Below are positions 1-8,258 of a stretch of DNA of 45,015 bases, one piece after another. The notes beneath the pieces were generated by a model. The model saw nothing but the letters and a program-made list of their open reading frames with translations, did not search any database and was not told the origin of the DNA. Source of the stretch: Chryseobacterium sp. YIM B08800. GTDB lineage: Bacteria > Bacteroidota > Bacteroidia > Flavobacteriales > Weeksellaceae. The position numbers were made by a program, and so were the translations under genes. Within the stretch, counting starts at the first letter, position 1. Each line of letters begins with the position of its first letter. The stretch spans positions 1-45,015 of the forward strand of contig NZ_JAPDKN010000008.1 of the NCBI RefSeq assembly GCF_026163565.1, written 5' to 3'.

Positions 1-27
1 AAATATTGTTTTATAAAAAGAAAAAAG

Positions 28-112
28 CGGAGGGTAAGGGATTCGAACCCTTGCGACACTTTCGCGTCGACAGTTTAGCAAACTGCTCCATTAACCACTC
101 TGGCAACCCTCC
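28..112 (-). tRNA. tRNA-Ser (anticodon GCT)
   Basis: Read on the minus strand, this is a complete class II tRNA. A 7-bp acceptor stem (GGAGGGT with ACCCTCC) is followed by discriminator G. The anticodon loop reads TTGCTAA with anticodon GCT, there is a long variable arm (GTCGACGCGAAAGTGTCGC), and the T-loop is GTTCGAATC. The long variable arm and G discriminator fit serine, decoding AGC/AGU. CCA is not encoded. A T-rich run follows the 3' end and would serve as terminator. A consensus promoter lies just upstream at 158-189. Confidence 0.95.
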
Positions 113-157
113 TTTATTCTTTATTTTTTAATGATCGTTGTTCTGTTATTGCGAGTG

Positions 158-189
158 CAAATATAGAACAGATTTCTTTATTTACCAAA
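158..189 (-). promoter_or_regulatory. Promoter of tRNA-Ser, Bacteroidota type
   Basis: On the minus strand a -33 element TTTG (186-189) is separated by exactly 20 nt from a -7 element TATATTTG (158-165). This matches the Bacteroidota sigma factor consensus TTTG / TAnnTTTG. The start site should fall about 40 nt before the mature tRNA. It is the best full-consensus promoter in the window. Confidence 0.7.
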
Positions 190-248
190 TAAAATTCAGA
201 AAAAAATTGTGTATTTTTACACTGATAAATGATTAAAAAAGTAAACTA

Positions 249-1274
249 ATGCGTAAGACATTATATATCATCGGCTTAAGTATGTTCGTTTTTTCGTGTA
301 CTTCACAAAAAAATATTAAAAAAAATACATACCGTTCGAAAACTCCAGTCTCACAGCCAAAAACTGTAACTAATTCTGCTTCTCAAGAAAAAATTAAACC
401 ACAAATTACAAAAGAAAGTGGAGTAGAGTTTTTCACTACCAATATTGCAGATATTACTAAAAATGATAATACGGCAAGTTACGGTTCTATTGTTTCGGCA
501 AAACCTGCAGGATACAAAGTTGTAAAAACTCATTTCCCCGCAATTGCTCAAAATTTCAGACAAAAATATTTAATCCTTCATTATACCGTTTTACCGGATG
601 ATAAATCGATAACAGTTCTTACTCAGCAGGGCGTTAGCGCACATTATCTTGTAAATAATTTAGGTGACAATGAGATCTATCAATTGGTAGACGAGAACAA
701 GCGTTCTTATCATGCAGGGGTAAGTGCATGGCGCGCAGATAAAAACCTAAATGATACTTCAATTGGAATTGAGATCGTAAATATGGGATTTACTGCTGAT
801 GCAGCTGGTGTAAAGACGTTTCAGCCTTTTAGTGATGACCAAATTAAAAAAGTGGCAGCTTTAGCTAAAGATATCGTAACCAGATATAATATTCCTGCAA
901 CCAATGTTTTGGCGCATTCAGATATTGCACCGTTAAGAAAGCAAGATCCGGGACCGCAGTTTCCTTGGAAAAAACTTTACGACGAATATCAGATCGGAAT
1001 GTGGTATGATGAAGCCACAAAACAAAATTTGCTTACTTCAGCACAGACTGATGTTTCAACAAGATATAATGAGTCTCCGTTTATCTTTTTAGTTCAGACT
1101 GCTTTGCAGAAATTTGGCTACGAAATTTACCCTAACGGAAAGTGGGATGATGCTACCAAAAAAACAATTGAAGCATTACAATATCACTTCAGACCTCAAA
1201 ATTACGATGGGATTATGGATGCCGAAACATGGGCAATTCTTCAAGCTTTAAATCAAAAATATCCTACAAAATAA
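249..1274 (+). CDS. N-acetylmuramoyl-L-alanine amidase, lipoprotein, with peptidoglycan-binding domain
   Basis: A 341-residue lipoprotein that should cleave the amide bond between N-acetylmuramic acid and L-alanine in peptidoglycan. The signal peptide ends in a lipobox (FVFSC) with lipidated Cys17, so it probably sits in the outer membrane. A low-complexity linker (about 20-75) leads to an Amidase_2 domain. Likely zinc ligands are His111 (LHYTV), His223 (LAHSDI) and Asp233 (KQDPG), with Glu175 (GIEIVN) as a candidate catalytic residue. The last 70 residues look like a PG_binding_1 domain. The architecture resembles AmiD, an outer-membrane amidase used in murein recycling. It stands alone and is followed by a hairpin terminator. 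The family is well supported; exact substrate preference (anhydro or intact muropeptide) is inferred. Confidence 0.88.
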   Translation: MRKTLYIIGLSMFVFSCTSQKNIKKNTYRSKTPVSQPKTVTNSASQEKIKPQITKESGVEFFTTNIADITKNDNTASYGSIVSAKPAGYKVVKTHFPAIAQNFRQKYLILHYTVLPDDKSITVLTQQGVSAHYLVNNLGDNEIYQLVDENKRSYHAGVSAWRADKNLNDTSIGIEIVNMGFTADAAGVKTFQPFSDDQIKKVAALAKDIVTRYNIPATNVLAHSDIAPLRKQDPGPQFPWKKLYDEYQIGMWYDEATKQNLLTSAQTDVSTRYNESPFIFLVQTALQKFGYEIYPNGKWDDATKKTIEALQYHFRPQNYDGIMDAETWAILQALNQKYPTK

Positions 1275-1280
1275 ATTTTA

Positions 1281-1306
1281 AAGCGCATCTTTACGGTGCG
1301 TTTTTT
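1281..1306 (+). terminator. Intrinsic terminator after the amidase gene
   Basis: A hairpin with stem CGCATC / GGTGCG (1284-1289 and 1295-1300, one G-U pair) and a 5-nt loop is followed by six T residues. It lies 9 nt after the amidase stop codon. Confidence 0.75.
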
Positions 1307-1341
1307 ATTAATCAAATAATTAAACTATTAAATAATATTTA

Positions 1342-2742
1342 ATGGAAAATTTCAGACAAGAAAGTGATTTACTCGGCGAACTAAATGTGCCGTTAAATGC
1401 TTATTATGGAGTTCAGACTCAGAGAGCAATTGACAATTTCAAAATTTCAGGACAGCTTTTGTCATCTTATCCGGAATTCATCAAAGGTTTGGCGTATGTG
1501 AAAAAAGCGGCTGCTAAAACCAATTATGAATTAGGTCTTTTAGATCAGGATTTATATTTTAAAATTGCAGAAACTTGTGACGAGTTAATTGGTGGATTAT
1601 TTCACAGCGAATTTCCGGTAGATATGATCCAGGGTGGAGCAGGAACTTCTATTAACATGAATGCTAATGAAGTAATTGCGAACCGAGTTTTAGAAAAATT
1701 AGGCAAAAATAAAGGAGAATACGAATTTTGTTCGCCAAACGATCATATCAATCTTTCGCAGTCTACGAATGATGCATATCCTACAGCGATCAAAATGGGA
1801 TTGTTGCAGATGAACGAAATTTTAGTAAAAAAATTGATAGGAATCGTTGATGCTTTCCGTGAAAAAGGAAAAGAGTTTCATGATGTGATTAAAATGGGGA
1901 GAACTCAGCTTCAGGATGCTGTTCCAATGACGATGGGGCAGGAGTTTGAAGCATTTGCAGCAACTTTGGAAGAAGATATTTCAAAACTGAATAACAACGC
2001 CAATCTTTTTGTTGAAGTCAATATGGGTGCAACAGCAATTGGTACCGGAATTAACGCTCCAATCGGCTATGCGACGCTTTGTGCTAAAAATTTAGCAGAA
2101 TTAATAGGATATCCGGTGATCTCTGCTCCGGATTTGGTTGAAGCAACTCCAGATACAGGTTCTTATGTGATTTATTCTTCAGCAATGAAGCGTCTTGCGG
2201 TGAAACTTTCTAAGATCTGTAACGATTTAAGATTGCTTTCTTCAGGACCTAGAGCTGGTTTGTCTGAAATCAATCTTCCTCCGATGCAGCCCGGTTCATC
2301 GATTATGCCTGGAAAAGTAAATCCTGTAATTCCGGAAGTGGTTAATCAGGTTTGTTTTAAAGTAATTGGAAATGATTTAACTGTTACTTTTGCTGCCGAA
2401 GCCGGACAATTACAGTTAAACGTAATGGAGCCTGTTCTTTCGCACGCGATCATGGAAAATATTCACTTCCTGTGCAATGCTTTAGAAACGCTTCGTGAGA
2501 AATGTGTGATCGGAATTACTGCCAATAAAGATGTTTGTCTGAATATGGTAAAACACAGCATTGGAATTGTAACTGCTTTAAATCCTTACATCGGATACAA
2601 ACAATCTACAAAAATTGCAAAAGAAGCTTTAGAAACAGGTAAAAGTGTTTATAATTTAGTTCTGGAACAGAATCTACTTTCTCAGGAAAAATTAGACGAA
2701 ATTCTTGATCCTAAAAATATGCTGAAACCGCACAATAAATAA
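1342..2742 (+). CDS. aspA: Aspartate ammonia-lyase
   Basis: A 466-residue aspartase of the fumarase/aspartase superfamily, converting L-aspartate to fumarate and ammonia in the cytoplasm. Visible signatures are GGAGTSINMNANEV near residues 98-111 and the superfamily loop GSSIMPGKVNPV near 318-329, which carries the catalytic serine. The N-terminus (ESDLLGELNVP) and full length match AspA rather than class II fumarase, which otherwise has a very similar fold. There is no clear promoter box and no terminator; the next 55 nt are AT-rich filler with imperfect inverted repeats. It is probably monocistronic and links amino-acid catabolism to the TCA cycle. AspA is preferred over FumC from overall resemblance; the superfamily itself is certain. 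Confidence 0.88.
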   Translation: MENFRQESDLLGELNVPLNAYYGVQTQRAIDNFKISGQLLSSYPEFIKGLAYVKKAAAKTNYELGLLDQDLYFKIAETCDELIGGLFHSEFPVDMIQGGAGTSINMNANEVIANRVLEKLGKNKGEYEFCSPNDHINLSQSTNDAYPTAIKMGLLQMNEILVKKLIGIVDAFREKGKEFHDVIKMGRTQLQDAVPMTMGQEFEAFAATLEEDISKLNNNANLFVEVNMGATAIGTGINAPIGYATLCAKNLAELIGYPVISAPDLVEATPDTGSYVIYSSAMKRLAVKLSKICNDLRLLSSGPRAGLSEINLPPMQPGSSIMPGKVNPVIPEVVNQVCFKVIGNDLTVTFAAEAGQLQLNVMEPVLSHAIMENIHFLCNALETLREKCVIGITANKDVCLNMVKHSIGIVTALNPYIGYKQSTKIAKEALETGKSVYNLVLEQNLLSQEKLDEILDPKNMLKPHNK

Positions 2743-2831
2743 TATTAACGATAATTGATAAATGATAATTGATGCAAGCTAACTGTTGAATTTTATCATT
2801 GATCAATTATTATTCATCATTATCATTTACA

Positions 2832-3686
2832 TTGAAATTTTTAATCATAATTCCTGCACACAACGAGGAAAATAATCTCCCGTTTACTTTAGACTCTTTA
2901 CAACAGCAAAGTTTTAAGGATTTTAAAGTGGTAGTGGTGAACGATGGCTCGACTGATAAAACTTCAGAGGTCATTCAAAAATATACTGAACAGGATTCCA
3001 GATTTGAAACGGTTAATTTAGAAAAGTCTTTGCATCAACCGGGTTCTAAAGTGGTTGTGGCTTTTAAAAATGGTTTACAGACCCAGGATCTGAATCAATT
3101 TGATATTATTTGTAAGTTTGATTCAGATATTATTTTGTCTGAAAATTATTTACAAACTGTCGCAGATTCTTTTGTGAAAAACCCTGATTACGGTTTGGTT
3201 GGAGGATTATTGTATGTTGAAAAAAATGGAGAATGGGTGTATGAAGGAAATTCTAACAAGCATCATGTTCGCGGTCCGATGAAAGCGTATCGAAAGGAAT
3301 GTTTTCTCCAAATGGGAGGTTTGCGTGAAACATTGGGTTGGGATAATATTGATGCAATTCTTCTGCAAAATTTAGGTTGGAAAGAAGTTGTCCTTCCGGA
3401 TTTACATGTGAAATTAATCAAAGTAAAAGGAGCAGATTATACCATAAAACCGGCTGATTATTATGGACGATATTTTTATTTTTTAGGCTTAAATCGTTTC
3501 CTGACTTATGTTGCGGCTGCAAAAGAAGCTACAAAAATAAAATCGCCTTCATTTCTGTTTCAGATTATCAGTTCGTACGAAAAAAGCAAATCTCAAAATC
3601 TTGAGTTGAAAATTTCAAAAGATGAACAGAAGGTAATTAATCAGCAACGTTGGAATCAGTTTAAAAAGAAATGGTTTAAATTATAA
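2832..3686 (+). CDS. Glycosyltransferase family 2 protein
   Basis: A GT-A fold glycosyltransferase of about 284 residues. The N-terminus reads FLIIIPAHNEENNLPFTL, followed by VVVVNDGSTDKT and CKFDSDI, the last being the DxD-type nucleotide-sugar/metal site. There is no membrane anchor. The frame is open upstream to another TTG at 2799, but those 11 extra codons lie in AT-rich intergenic filler, and family proteins begin immediately before the first beta strand, so TTG at 2832 is preferred. It lies beside an unrecognised GT-like gene, a flippase and a methyltransferase, which suggests surface glycan or exopolysaccharide synthesis. Donor and acceptor sugars cannot be deduced. Confidence 0.85.
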   Translation: MKFLIIIPAHNEENNLPFTLDSLQQQSFKDFKVVVVNDGSTDKTSEVIQKYTEQDSRFETVNLEKSLHQPGSKVVVAFKNGLQTQDLNQFDIICKFDSDIILSENYLQTVADSFVKNPDYGLVGGLLYVEKNGEWVYEGNSNKHHVRGPMKAYRKECFLQMGGLRETLGWDNIDAILLQNLGWKEVVLPDLHVKLIKVKGADYTIKPADYYGRYFYFLGLNRFLTYVAAAKEATKIKSPSFLFQIISSYEKSKSQNLELKISKDEQKVINQQRWNQFKKKWFKL

Positions 3687-3705
3687 ATTATTTTGAATCA
3701 ATAGG

Positions 3706-3727
3706 AACGGGCTTTAGCCCGTTTTTT
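3706..3727 (+). terminator. Terminator-like palindrome after the GT2 gene
   Basis: An 8-bp perfect stem AACGGGCT / AGCCCGTT is followed by six T residues, 19 nt after the GT2 stop. It can serve as a terminator, but its GGCTTTAGCC core recurs at 3745-3758, so it also belongs to a small palindrome cluster. Confidence 0.6.
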
Positions 3728-3743
3728 AAATACAATGAATACA

Positions 3744-3842
3744 ATTGGCTTTAGCCAAAACTTAAAATCTAAATTTTCACTTTGTAAAAATATAAAATTC
3801 GATATTTTCAAACCTAACAGGTTTCTAAAACCTGTTAGGTTT
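3744..3842. repeat. Two further intergenic palindromes
   Basis: The stretch holds a TTGGC / GCCAA hairpin (3745-3758) sharing the GGCTTTAGCC core with the preceding palindrome. A perfect 14-bp inverted repeat follows (AACCTAACAGGTTT at 3811-3824, its complement at 3828-3841, 3-nt loop). No T-run follows the second, so it is not an obvious terminator. They resemble dispersed REP-like elements. Confidence 0.65.
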
Positions 3843-3866
3843 ATTCAAAAGAACATTCATAAATAA

Positions 3867-4931
3867 ATGAAAAAAATAGCTTACATAGAAATCGATACTC
3901 ACGCAGAAATTGCTGCTGATTTTATGAATTTGATGAACGATTCAGAAGAATTTTCTGTGGATTATTATTTTTCAGAAAGAATTAAAAATCAGATTCAAAC
4001 AAATAATGAAGCTGTTTTTTTATCAGATAATTCGATGATTTTAGACCAGCTTAAATCTAAGAAATATGACCTCGTTATTATGGGAACGGTTCATCGATAT
4101 TTCAATACTTTTTTGAATATCACCAATAAATATAAAACGGCCGTAATTGTTCATAATCTTAATTTTTCAAAGGCTTCTAAATTAGATTTGATCAAAAATG
4201 TTTTCAAAGAAGATGTTGTTTACCGGATGAAATTATGGTGGAAGGAAGGTCTTTTTAATACATCAAAAGTTTATAAAAAATCAAAAAATCTTTTGGTTTT
4301 GGATAAAGAATTTTCTTCGCAGGAATATCAGTTTTTGCCACTTTTTTATACAAAATCCATTGAGTTACCTGTAAATAAGATATTTACAGTAGTTATCCCG
4401 GGTGGAGTTTCTCAGAAAAGACGAGATTATAAAAACGTAAATAAGATTATTTTAGACTTAGAAAACAGAATGAAAGGAGGTTATAAACTGAAAAACCCAC
4501 TTATTGAATTTGTATTCCTTGGAAAAGCTAAAGACGATGAATTAAAGGAGCTTGTCGATTTAGAACGTTCTCTTGAGCATATCAATATTACCTATTTCAA
4601 AGAAAGAGTTTCTCAGGAAGATTTTGAAATGTGGATGAAAAAAGCAGACGTTTTGTGGTGTCCAATTCAACAGCAAACCAAATTTTTCAGCCAAAAAGAA
4701 GTCTACGGAAAAACAAAAATGACCGGAAATATTGGTGATACAATAAAGTTTGGTAAAATAGCAGTTTTCCCGGCAAATTACACTTCAAATCTAGATTTTA
4801 TTGTTCCTGAAAAAGAAAATGTTATTGAGCAGTTTTACGAATTACAGAATGTTCAATATGATTTTCAGAAAGAATACAGCAAGCAAATTGTTCTCGAAAA
4901 TTTAGAAGATCTTCTTCACGGGCTTACTTAA
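3867..4931 (+). CDS. Unrecognised protein, probably glycosyltransferase-like
   Basis: A 354-residue soluble protein that I do not recognise with certainty. It starts MKKIAYIEIDTHAEIA, like the first strand of a Rossmann/GT-B fold, and has alternating hydrophobic strands throughout (YDLVIMGTVHRY, KTAVIVHNLNF, IEFVFLGKAK). A C-terminal segment, KADVLWCPIQQ followed later by IGDTIKFGKIAVFP, resembles the donor-binding half of GT-B transferases. There are no membrane segments. Its position between a GT2 transferase and a convergent flippase supports a role in glycan assembly. Its 3' end overlaps the flippase gene by 8 bp in convergent orientation. The glycosyltransferase assignment is inference. 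Confidence 0.55.
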   Translation: MKKIAYIEIDTHAEIAADFMNLMNDSEEFSVDYYFSERIKNQIQTNNEAVFLSDNSMILDQLKSKKYDLVIMGTVHRYFNTFLNITNKYKTAVIVHNLNFSKASKLDLIKNVFKEDVVYRMKLWWKEGLFNTSKVYKKSKNLLVLDKEFSSQEYQFLPLFYTKSIELPVNKIFTVVIPGGVSQKRRDYKNVNKIILDLENRMKGGYKLKNPLIEFVFLGKAKDDELKELVDLERSLEHINITYFKERVSQEDFEMWMKKADVLWCPIQQQTKFFSQKEVYGKTKMTGNIGDTIKFGKIAVFPANYTSNLDFIVPEKENVIEQFYELQNVQYDFQKEYSKQIVLENLEDLLHGLT

Positions 4932-6399
4932 ATTTCAAAATACTTTTGAAGAATTTCATATTCAGATAATCTTCAATCGGAAATATTTTGGTGAAATGAT
5001 TTCCAATAAATATCAAGATTAAAACAACTGCCGGTTTATAAATAAGATTGATGAAATTATTATCAAAAACAGGCAAAACAATCGCTACCGTTATCGCTAA
5101 AGTACAGATAATCGACACGAAAATCATTTCAATAGAAAAGGGTGAAACTTTAAACACAAAATAATTAAAAATGACTTTAATAAGATTGTAAAGAGTAACC
5201 GAAATTGCAGTTGACAGTGCGATTCCAATCAGAGAAAGATCGGTATTGTTGATGAAATACCAGTTTAATCCAATCGTTAAGCCAGCTAACAAAAGCATCA
5301 CGATAATATTAAATTTGTAATATCTTGAAAGTGAAATGATATTTCCGTTAAAACCTGTCGCTAAATCCATTAAAACAGCAGAACCCCAAATCCAGATCAC
5401 AGGTTCATACATTCTCAATAGATCTCCTTTATTGGGCATGAAATGCGTTAAATAAGGGAATCCTACCATAATACAGCCAAACAAAACAGCTCCTAAAAAA
5501 TAAATAGTTAACGATGTTTTTTTATGAAACCTGTCGAGTTCTTTCATGTCTCCATCGGCTAAGTTTTTTCGGATAATTGGCGCAGAAATATTAAATAATC
5601 CCAATTGCGGAATAGAAATCAATGAAATAAGTGCTAACAAAATACTGTAAACAGCAATCTCTTCTTCACCGATAAATTCACCGATCATATAATTGTTGAT
5701 TGCCATGTGATTTCCGAAAGTTCCTAAAAACCCAAAGAAACTATACGCCGCAAACTCTTTGTAAAAATTGTCTTTTTTAAAGTAATCTCTGCTGAAATCA
5801 AAGTGTATTTTGTCAAGTTTATTGGTGTAATAAATATATCCTGTAAGCATTAAAGCAAACATTCCGAAGAAAAAAGCCAATGCAATCTGCTCTGAAAACT
5901 GAAAATAAAAAAACAGACAGAAAGAACCTAAGTTGGCTAATTTCGGTAAAAGATTATCGAAGATATTAGAAACAACAATTCTCTTGTAATTGGAAATATA
6001 TCTGTTTAAAATTGCACATAAAGAAAGCGTTAAAACAAGCGGTAAAATGTATTTTTTGCTTTCCCAGATCTTCATTTTTGTAAATTCAGGGAAAAAGCTT
6101 GGGATAAGGAAAAAAACAACCAAAAAGATTAAAAAATTAATAGAAACCAATGCTAAAGAAAGAGACAACATGTTTTGATGTTTGCCGTCTTCATGAGCCT
6201 TTCCAAAAAACTTCACATTCGAATATGAAATTCCCAACACAACAAAAGGAACCAGCATTTCTGCAGCAGACATGATGTATCTTAGTTTTCCGTAAAAAAA
6301 TAGATCGTTGGTGAAAATAAAGATAGAGAACATCCCGATCAACGTCGCGACGTACCCGATAATAGAATACTTAAAACCCTGCCTTGCTACTACACTCAT
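4924..6399 (-). CDS. Polysaccharide flippase (Wzx-like, MOP superfamily)
   Basis: A 491-residue integral membrane protein with about 12-14 hydrophobic helices. Its N-terminus, RQGFKYSIIGYVATLIGM, is typical of oligosaccharide flippases of the MOP exporter superfamily. Such proteins move lipid-linked oligosaccharides across the inner membrane for polymer or O-antigen assembly. It lies 9 nt downstream of the FkbM methyltransferase and is probably cotranscribed with it from the promoter at 7226-7233. No polymerase (Wzy) is in this window, so the glycan pathway is incomplete here. The family is well supported; the substrate is unknown. Confidence 0.82.
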   Translation of the reverse strand: MSVVARQGFKYSIIGYVATLIGMFSIFIFTNDLFFYGKLRYIMSAAEMLVPFVVLGISYSNVKFFGKAHEDGKHQNMLSLSLALVSINFLIFLVVFFLIPSFFPEFTKMKIWESKKYILPLVLTLSLCAILNRYISNYKRIVVSNIFDNLLPKLANLGSFCLFFYFQFSEQIALAFFFGMFALMLTGYIYYTNKLDKIHFDFSRDYFKKDNFYKEFAAYSFFGFLGTFGNHMAINNYMIGEFIGEEEIAVYSILLALISLISIPQLGLFNISAPIIRKNLADGDMKELDRFHKKTSLTIYFLGAVLFGCIMVGFPYLTHFMPNKGDLLRMYEPVIWIWGSAVLMDLATGFNGNIISLSRYYKFNIIVMLLLAGLTIGLNWYFINNTDLSLIGIALSTAISVTLYNLIKVIFNYFVFKVSPFSIEMIFVSIICTLAITVAIVLPVFDNNFINLIYKPAVVLILIFIGNHFTKIFPIEDYLNMKFFKSILKFK

Positions 6400-6408
6400 A
6401 TTTAGATT

Positions 6409-7203
6409 TTAAACGTTTTTGGGAAGGAAAATGATATTGTTGATGTAGTCGGTTTTATTTTTTTCGTCGCTGATGTTTTTTAATAAAATTTCTTCAGTCA
6501 GTTTTTCGAGGGTAAATGTTTTTCGATTTAAATAATGAGCTTCAAAACCCCAGTTTTCAACTTCGGAAATCTCGTTCCAAATGGGTTGATCGTGGTGTCT
6601 TTGTTCCATTTCAACCATTAATGTGGGTTTGAATTTTTGTATGGTATCTTTTCCGCCAAAAAGAGTTTTCATTTCGTTTCCTTCCACATCGATTTTGATG
6701 AAATCTATTTTTTTGATGTTTTTAGATCTCGTCCAATCATCCAATTTTACGACTTCTACGGTTTCTGTGTAAGAGTTTTCTTCGTCTTTTTCCTTGTAAG
6801 AAGTATTTAAAGTACCTCTTGATGCAACCATTTTTCCTTTAATGATCGGAACTTTAAACTGTGCCGTTGTATTTTCGTCAGAAAGTGCCACAGAAGAAAT
6901 GTGCATCGTCGGGAAAAGTCTTCTCAGTCTGATGTTGAGTTTTTTATTGGGCTCAAAAGCGTAAATGTTCTTGTGATTCAGCTTGTTTTCAAACTGATAA
7001 AGAAAAGTTCCTACATTGGCTCCAATGTCGAAAATTACGGCATCGTTTTGTAAATATTCTTTGATCCAAACCAGCTCTGGTTCTACATTACGACCCGAAA
7101 AATTTTCTTTGGTGAGGTTTTTTAAACTTTTAAAATACCTCTGTTTATAGAAACTTGGACTGATGTATTGTAGTTTTTCTGCGAGTTGCTGGTATAAAGA
7201 CAT
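6409..7203 (-). CDS. FkbM family methyltransferase
   Basis: A 264-residue SAM-dependent methyltransferase. Motif I is VIFDIGANVGTFLYQF (about 55-70), the acidic end of strand 2 is YAFEPN, and the FkbM hallmark is KIDFIKIDVEGNEMKTLFGG (about 164-183). FkbM family enzymes often O-methylate sugars in glycans or polyketides. It is first in a two-gene unit with the flippase, so sugar methylation of an exported oligosaccharide is a reasonable inference. The ATG lies 22 nt downstream of a good -7 box. Confidence 0.85.
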   Translation of the reverse strand: MSLYQQLAEKLQYISPSFYKQRYFKSLKNLTKENFSGRNVEPELVWIKEYLQNDAVIFDIGANVGTFLYQFENKLNHKNIYAFEPNKKLNIRLRRLFPTMHISSVALSDENTTAQFKVPIIKGKMVASRGTLNTSYKEKDEENSYTETVEVVKLDDWTRSKNIKKIDFIKIDVEGNEMKTLFGGKDTIQKFKPTLMVEMEQRHHDQPIWNEISEVENWGFEAHYLNRKTFTLEKLTEEILLKNISDEKNKTDYINNIIFLPKNV

Positions 7204-7225
7204 GGTGTGGAAATTTGACGACCAG

Positions 7226-7233
7226 CAAAGGTA
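7226..7233 (-). promoter_or_regulatory. -7 box of the fkbM-flippase unit
   Basis: TACCTTTG on the minus strand matches TAnnTTTG and lies 22 nt upstream of the methyltransferase ATG. No good -33 TTTG is seen at the usual distance. Confidence 0.5.
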
Positions 7234-7307
7234 ATGAAAAATGTTAAATTGTTGTTAAAAATATTTAATTGTAATGTATTGGTTATCAGTGTTTGTTTTG
7301 CTTTTGT

Positions 7308-7985
7308 TTAATTTTTGAGATTTGAAATTGAGGTATCTAGAAAATCATTCAAAGGTTTTGCTGCTTCAAATATTTTTGAAATGTTTTTTACTGCATTTTT
7401 ATCAGAAAGATCTTTGTTGGTGATGTTGTGAACTCCAATGAAACTTTTCAGTTTTAAATATTCTCCCATCGGATCTTCCTTTTCAAAACCTTGCGGAACA
7501 TTTTTTAGTTTGTGTTCCTGATCGAGCCCGCCGTAATATTTTTTGAAATCTTTATCATCGATTGCTTTTAGAAAATCATCTTTAAAAAGAGAGATTTCTT
7601 TTCTGATTTCTTTTAAAACAGGCGAATCCGGTAAATAAATTCCGCTTCCTAAAAAAGATTTCCCGGGTTGTACATGAAGATAGAATCCTGCTTTTGTATT
7701 TATTTTCCCCATTCCAAGAGAGGCTCCGAAATAGTTTTTGTAAGGTGTTTTATCTTTTGAAAATCTGGTATCTCGGTAAATCCTGAGCAAAGATTTTTTG
7801 GCATCGAGTTTTAAAATAGTATCATCAAATTTTCCCATTTCGCTAATCAATTCTTCGGTGAAATCCTGAAAATCTGATTGTGCTTCAAGAAAAAGATTTT
7901 TATTATCATTAAACCATTCTCGGTTGTTGTTTTTTTCGATAAGTTTTAAAAAATCAAATACTTTAGATGAAATCTGAGATGCCAT
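7308..7985 (-). CDS. DUF2461 domain-containing protein
   Basis: A 225-residue soluble protein matching DUF2461 (TIGR02453) along its whole length. Family features are NNREWFNDNK near residue 15, the motif SLLRIYRDTRFSKDKTPYK near 64-82, then FYLHVQPGKSFLGSGIY. The biochemical role of the family is not established. The gene is monocistronic, about 100 nt from the divergent methyltransferase start. A -7 box lies 16 nt upstream of its ATG. Confidence 0.85.
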   Translation of the reverse strand: MASQISSKVFDFLKLIEKNNNREWFNDNKNLFLEAQSDFQDFTEELISEMGKFDDTILKLDAKKSLLRIYRDTRFSKDKTPYKNYFGASLGMGKINTKAGFYLHVQPGKSFLGSGIYLPDSPVLKEIRKEISLFKDDFLKAIDDKDFKKYYGGLDQEHKLKNVPQGFEKEDPMGEYLKLKSFIGVHNITNKDLSDKNAVKNISKIFEAAKPLNDFLDTSISNLKN

Positions 7986-8000
7986 ATTTTAAATTTTAAT

Positions 8001-8008
8001 CAAATGTA
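8001..8008 (-). promoter_or_regulatory. -7 box of the DUF2461 gene
   Basis: TACATTTG on the minus strand matches TAnnTTTG and lies 15 nt before the ATG. No clear -33 element is visible. Confidence 0.45.
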
Positions 8009-8230
8009 AATAATAATATTCAAAATAAATACCCATAGATTTTTCATTAATTCATAATTATGAGTGTATAAAATGTATTATTTGCTAATTGTGATTATTG
8101 TTGAAAAATTTTTAAATTAAAAATAAAAAAATTGTAGTTTTTTTGTCTAAATATAAAAATGATTGTGGTTTTCTAAAATAAAATTATCAATTCGTTAATA
8201 TTGTATAATTCAATATCCAAATAAAAACTG

Positions 8231-8238
8231 TATCTTTG
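8231..8238 (+). promoter_or_regulatory. -7 box of the DEAD-box helicase gene
   Basis: TATCTTTG followed by C matches the Bacteroidota -7 element and lies 20 nt before the ATG at 8259. The preceding 230 bases are extremely AT-rich and hold no convincing gene. Confidence 0.55.
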
Positions 8239-8258
8239 CAAAAATTTTATAATATTTA

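Noticed and set aside
2799..2831. Upstream TTG start for the GT2 gene
   Set aside because: The extra 11 codons consist of AT-rich intergenic filler. The GT2 fold begins right after TTG 2832.
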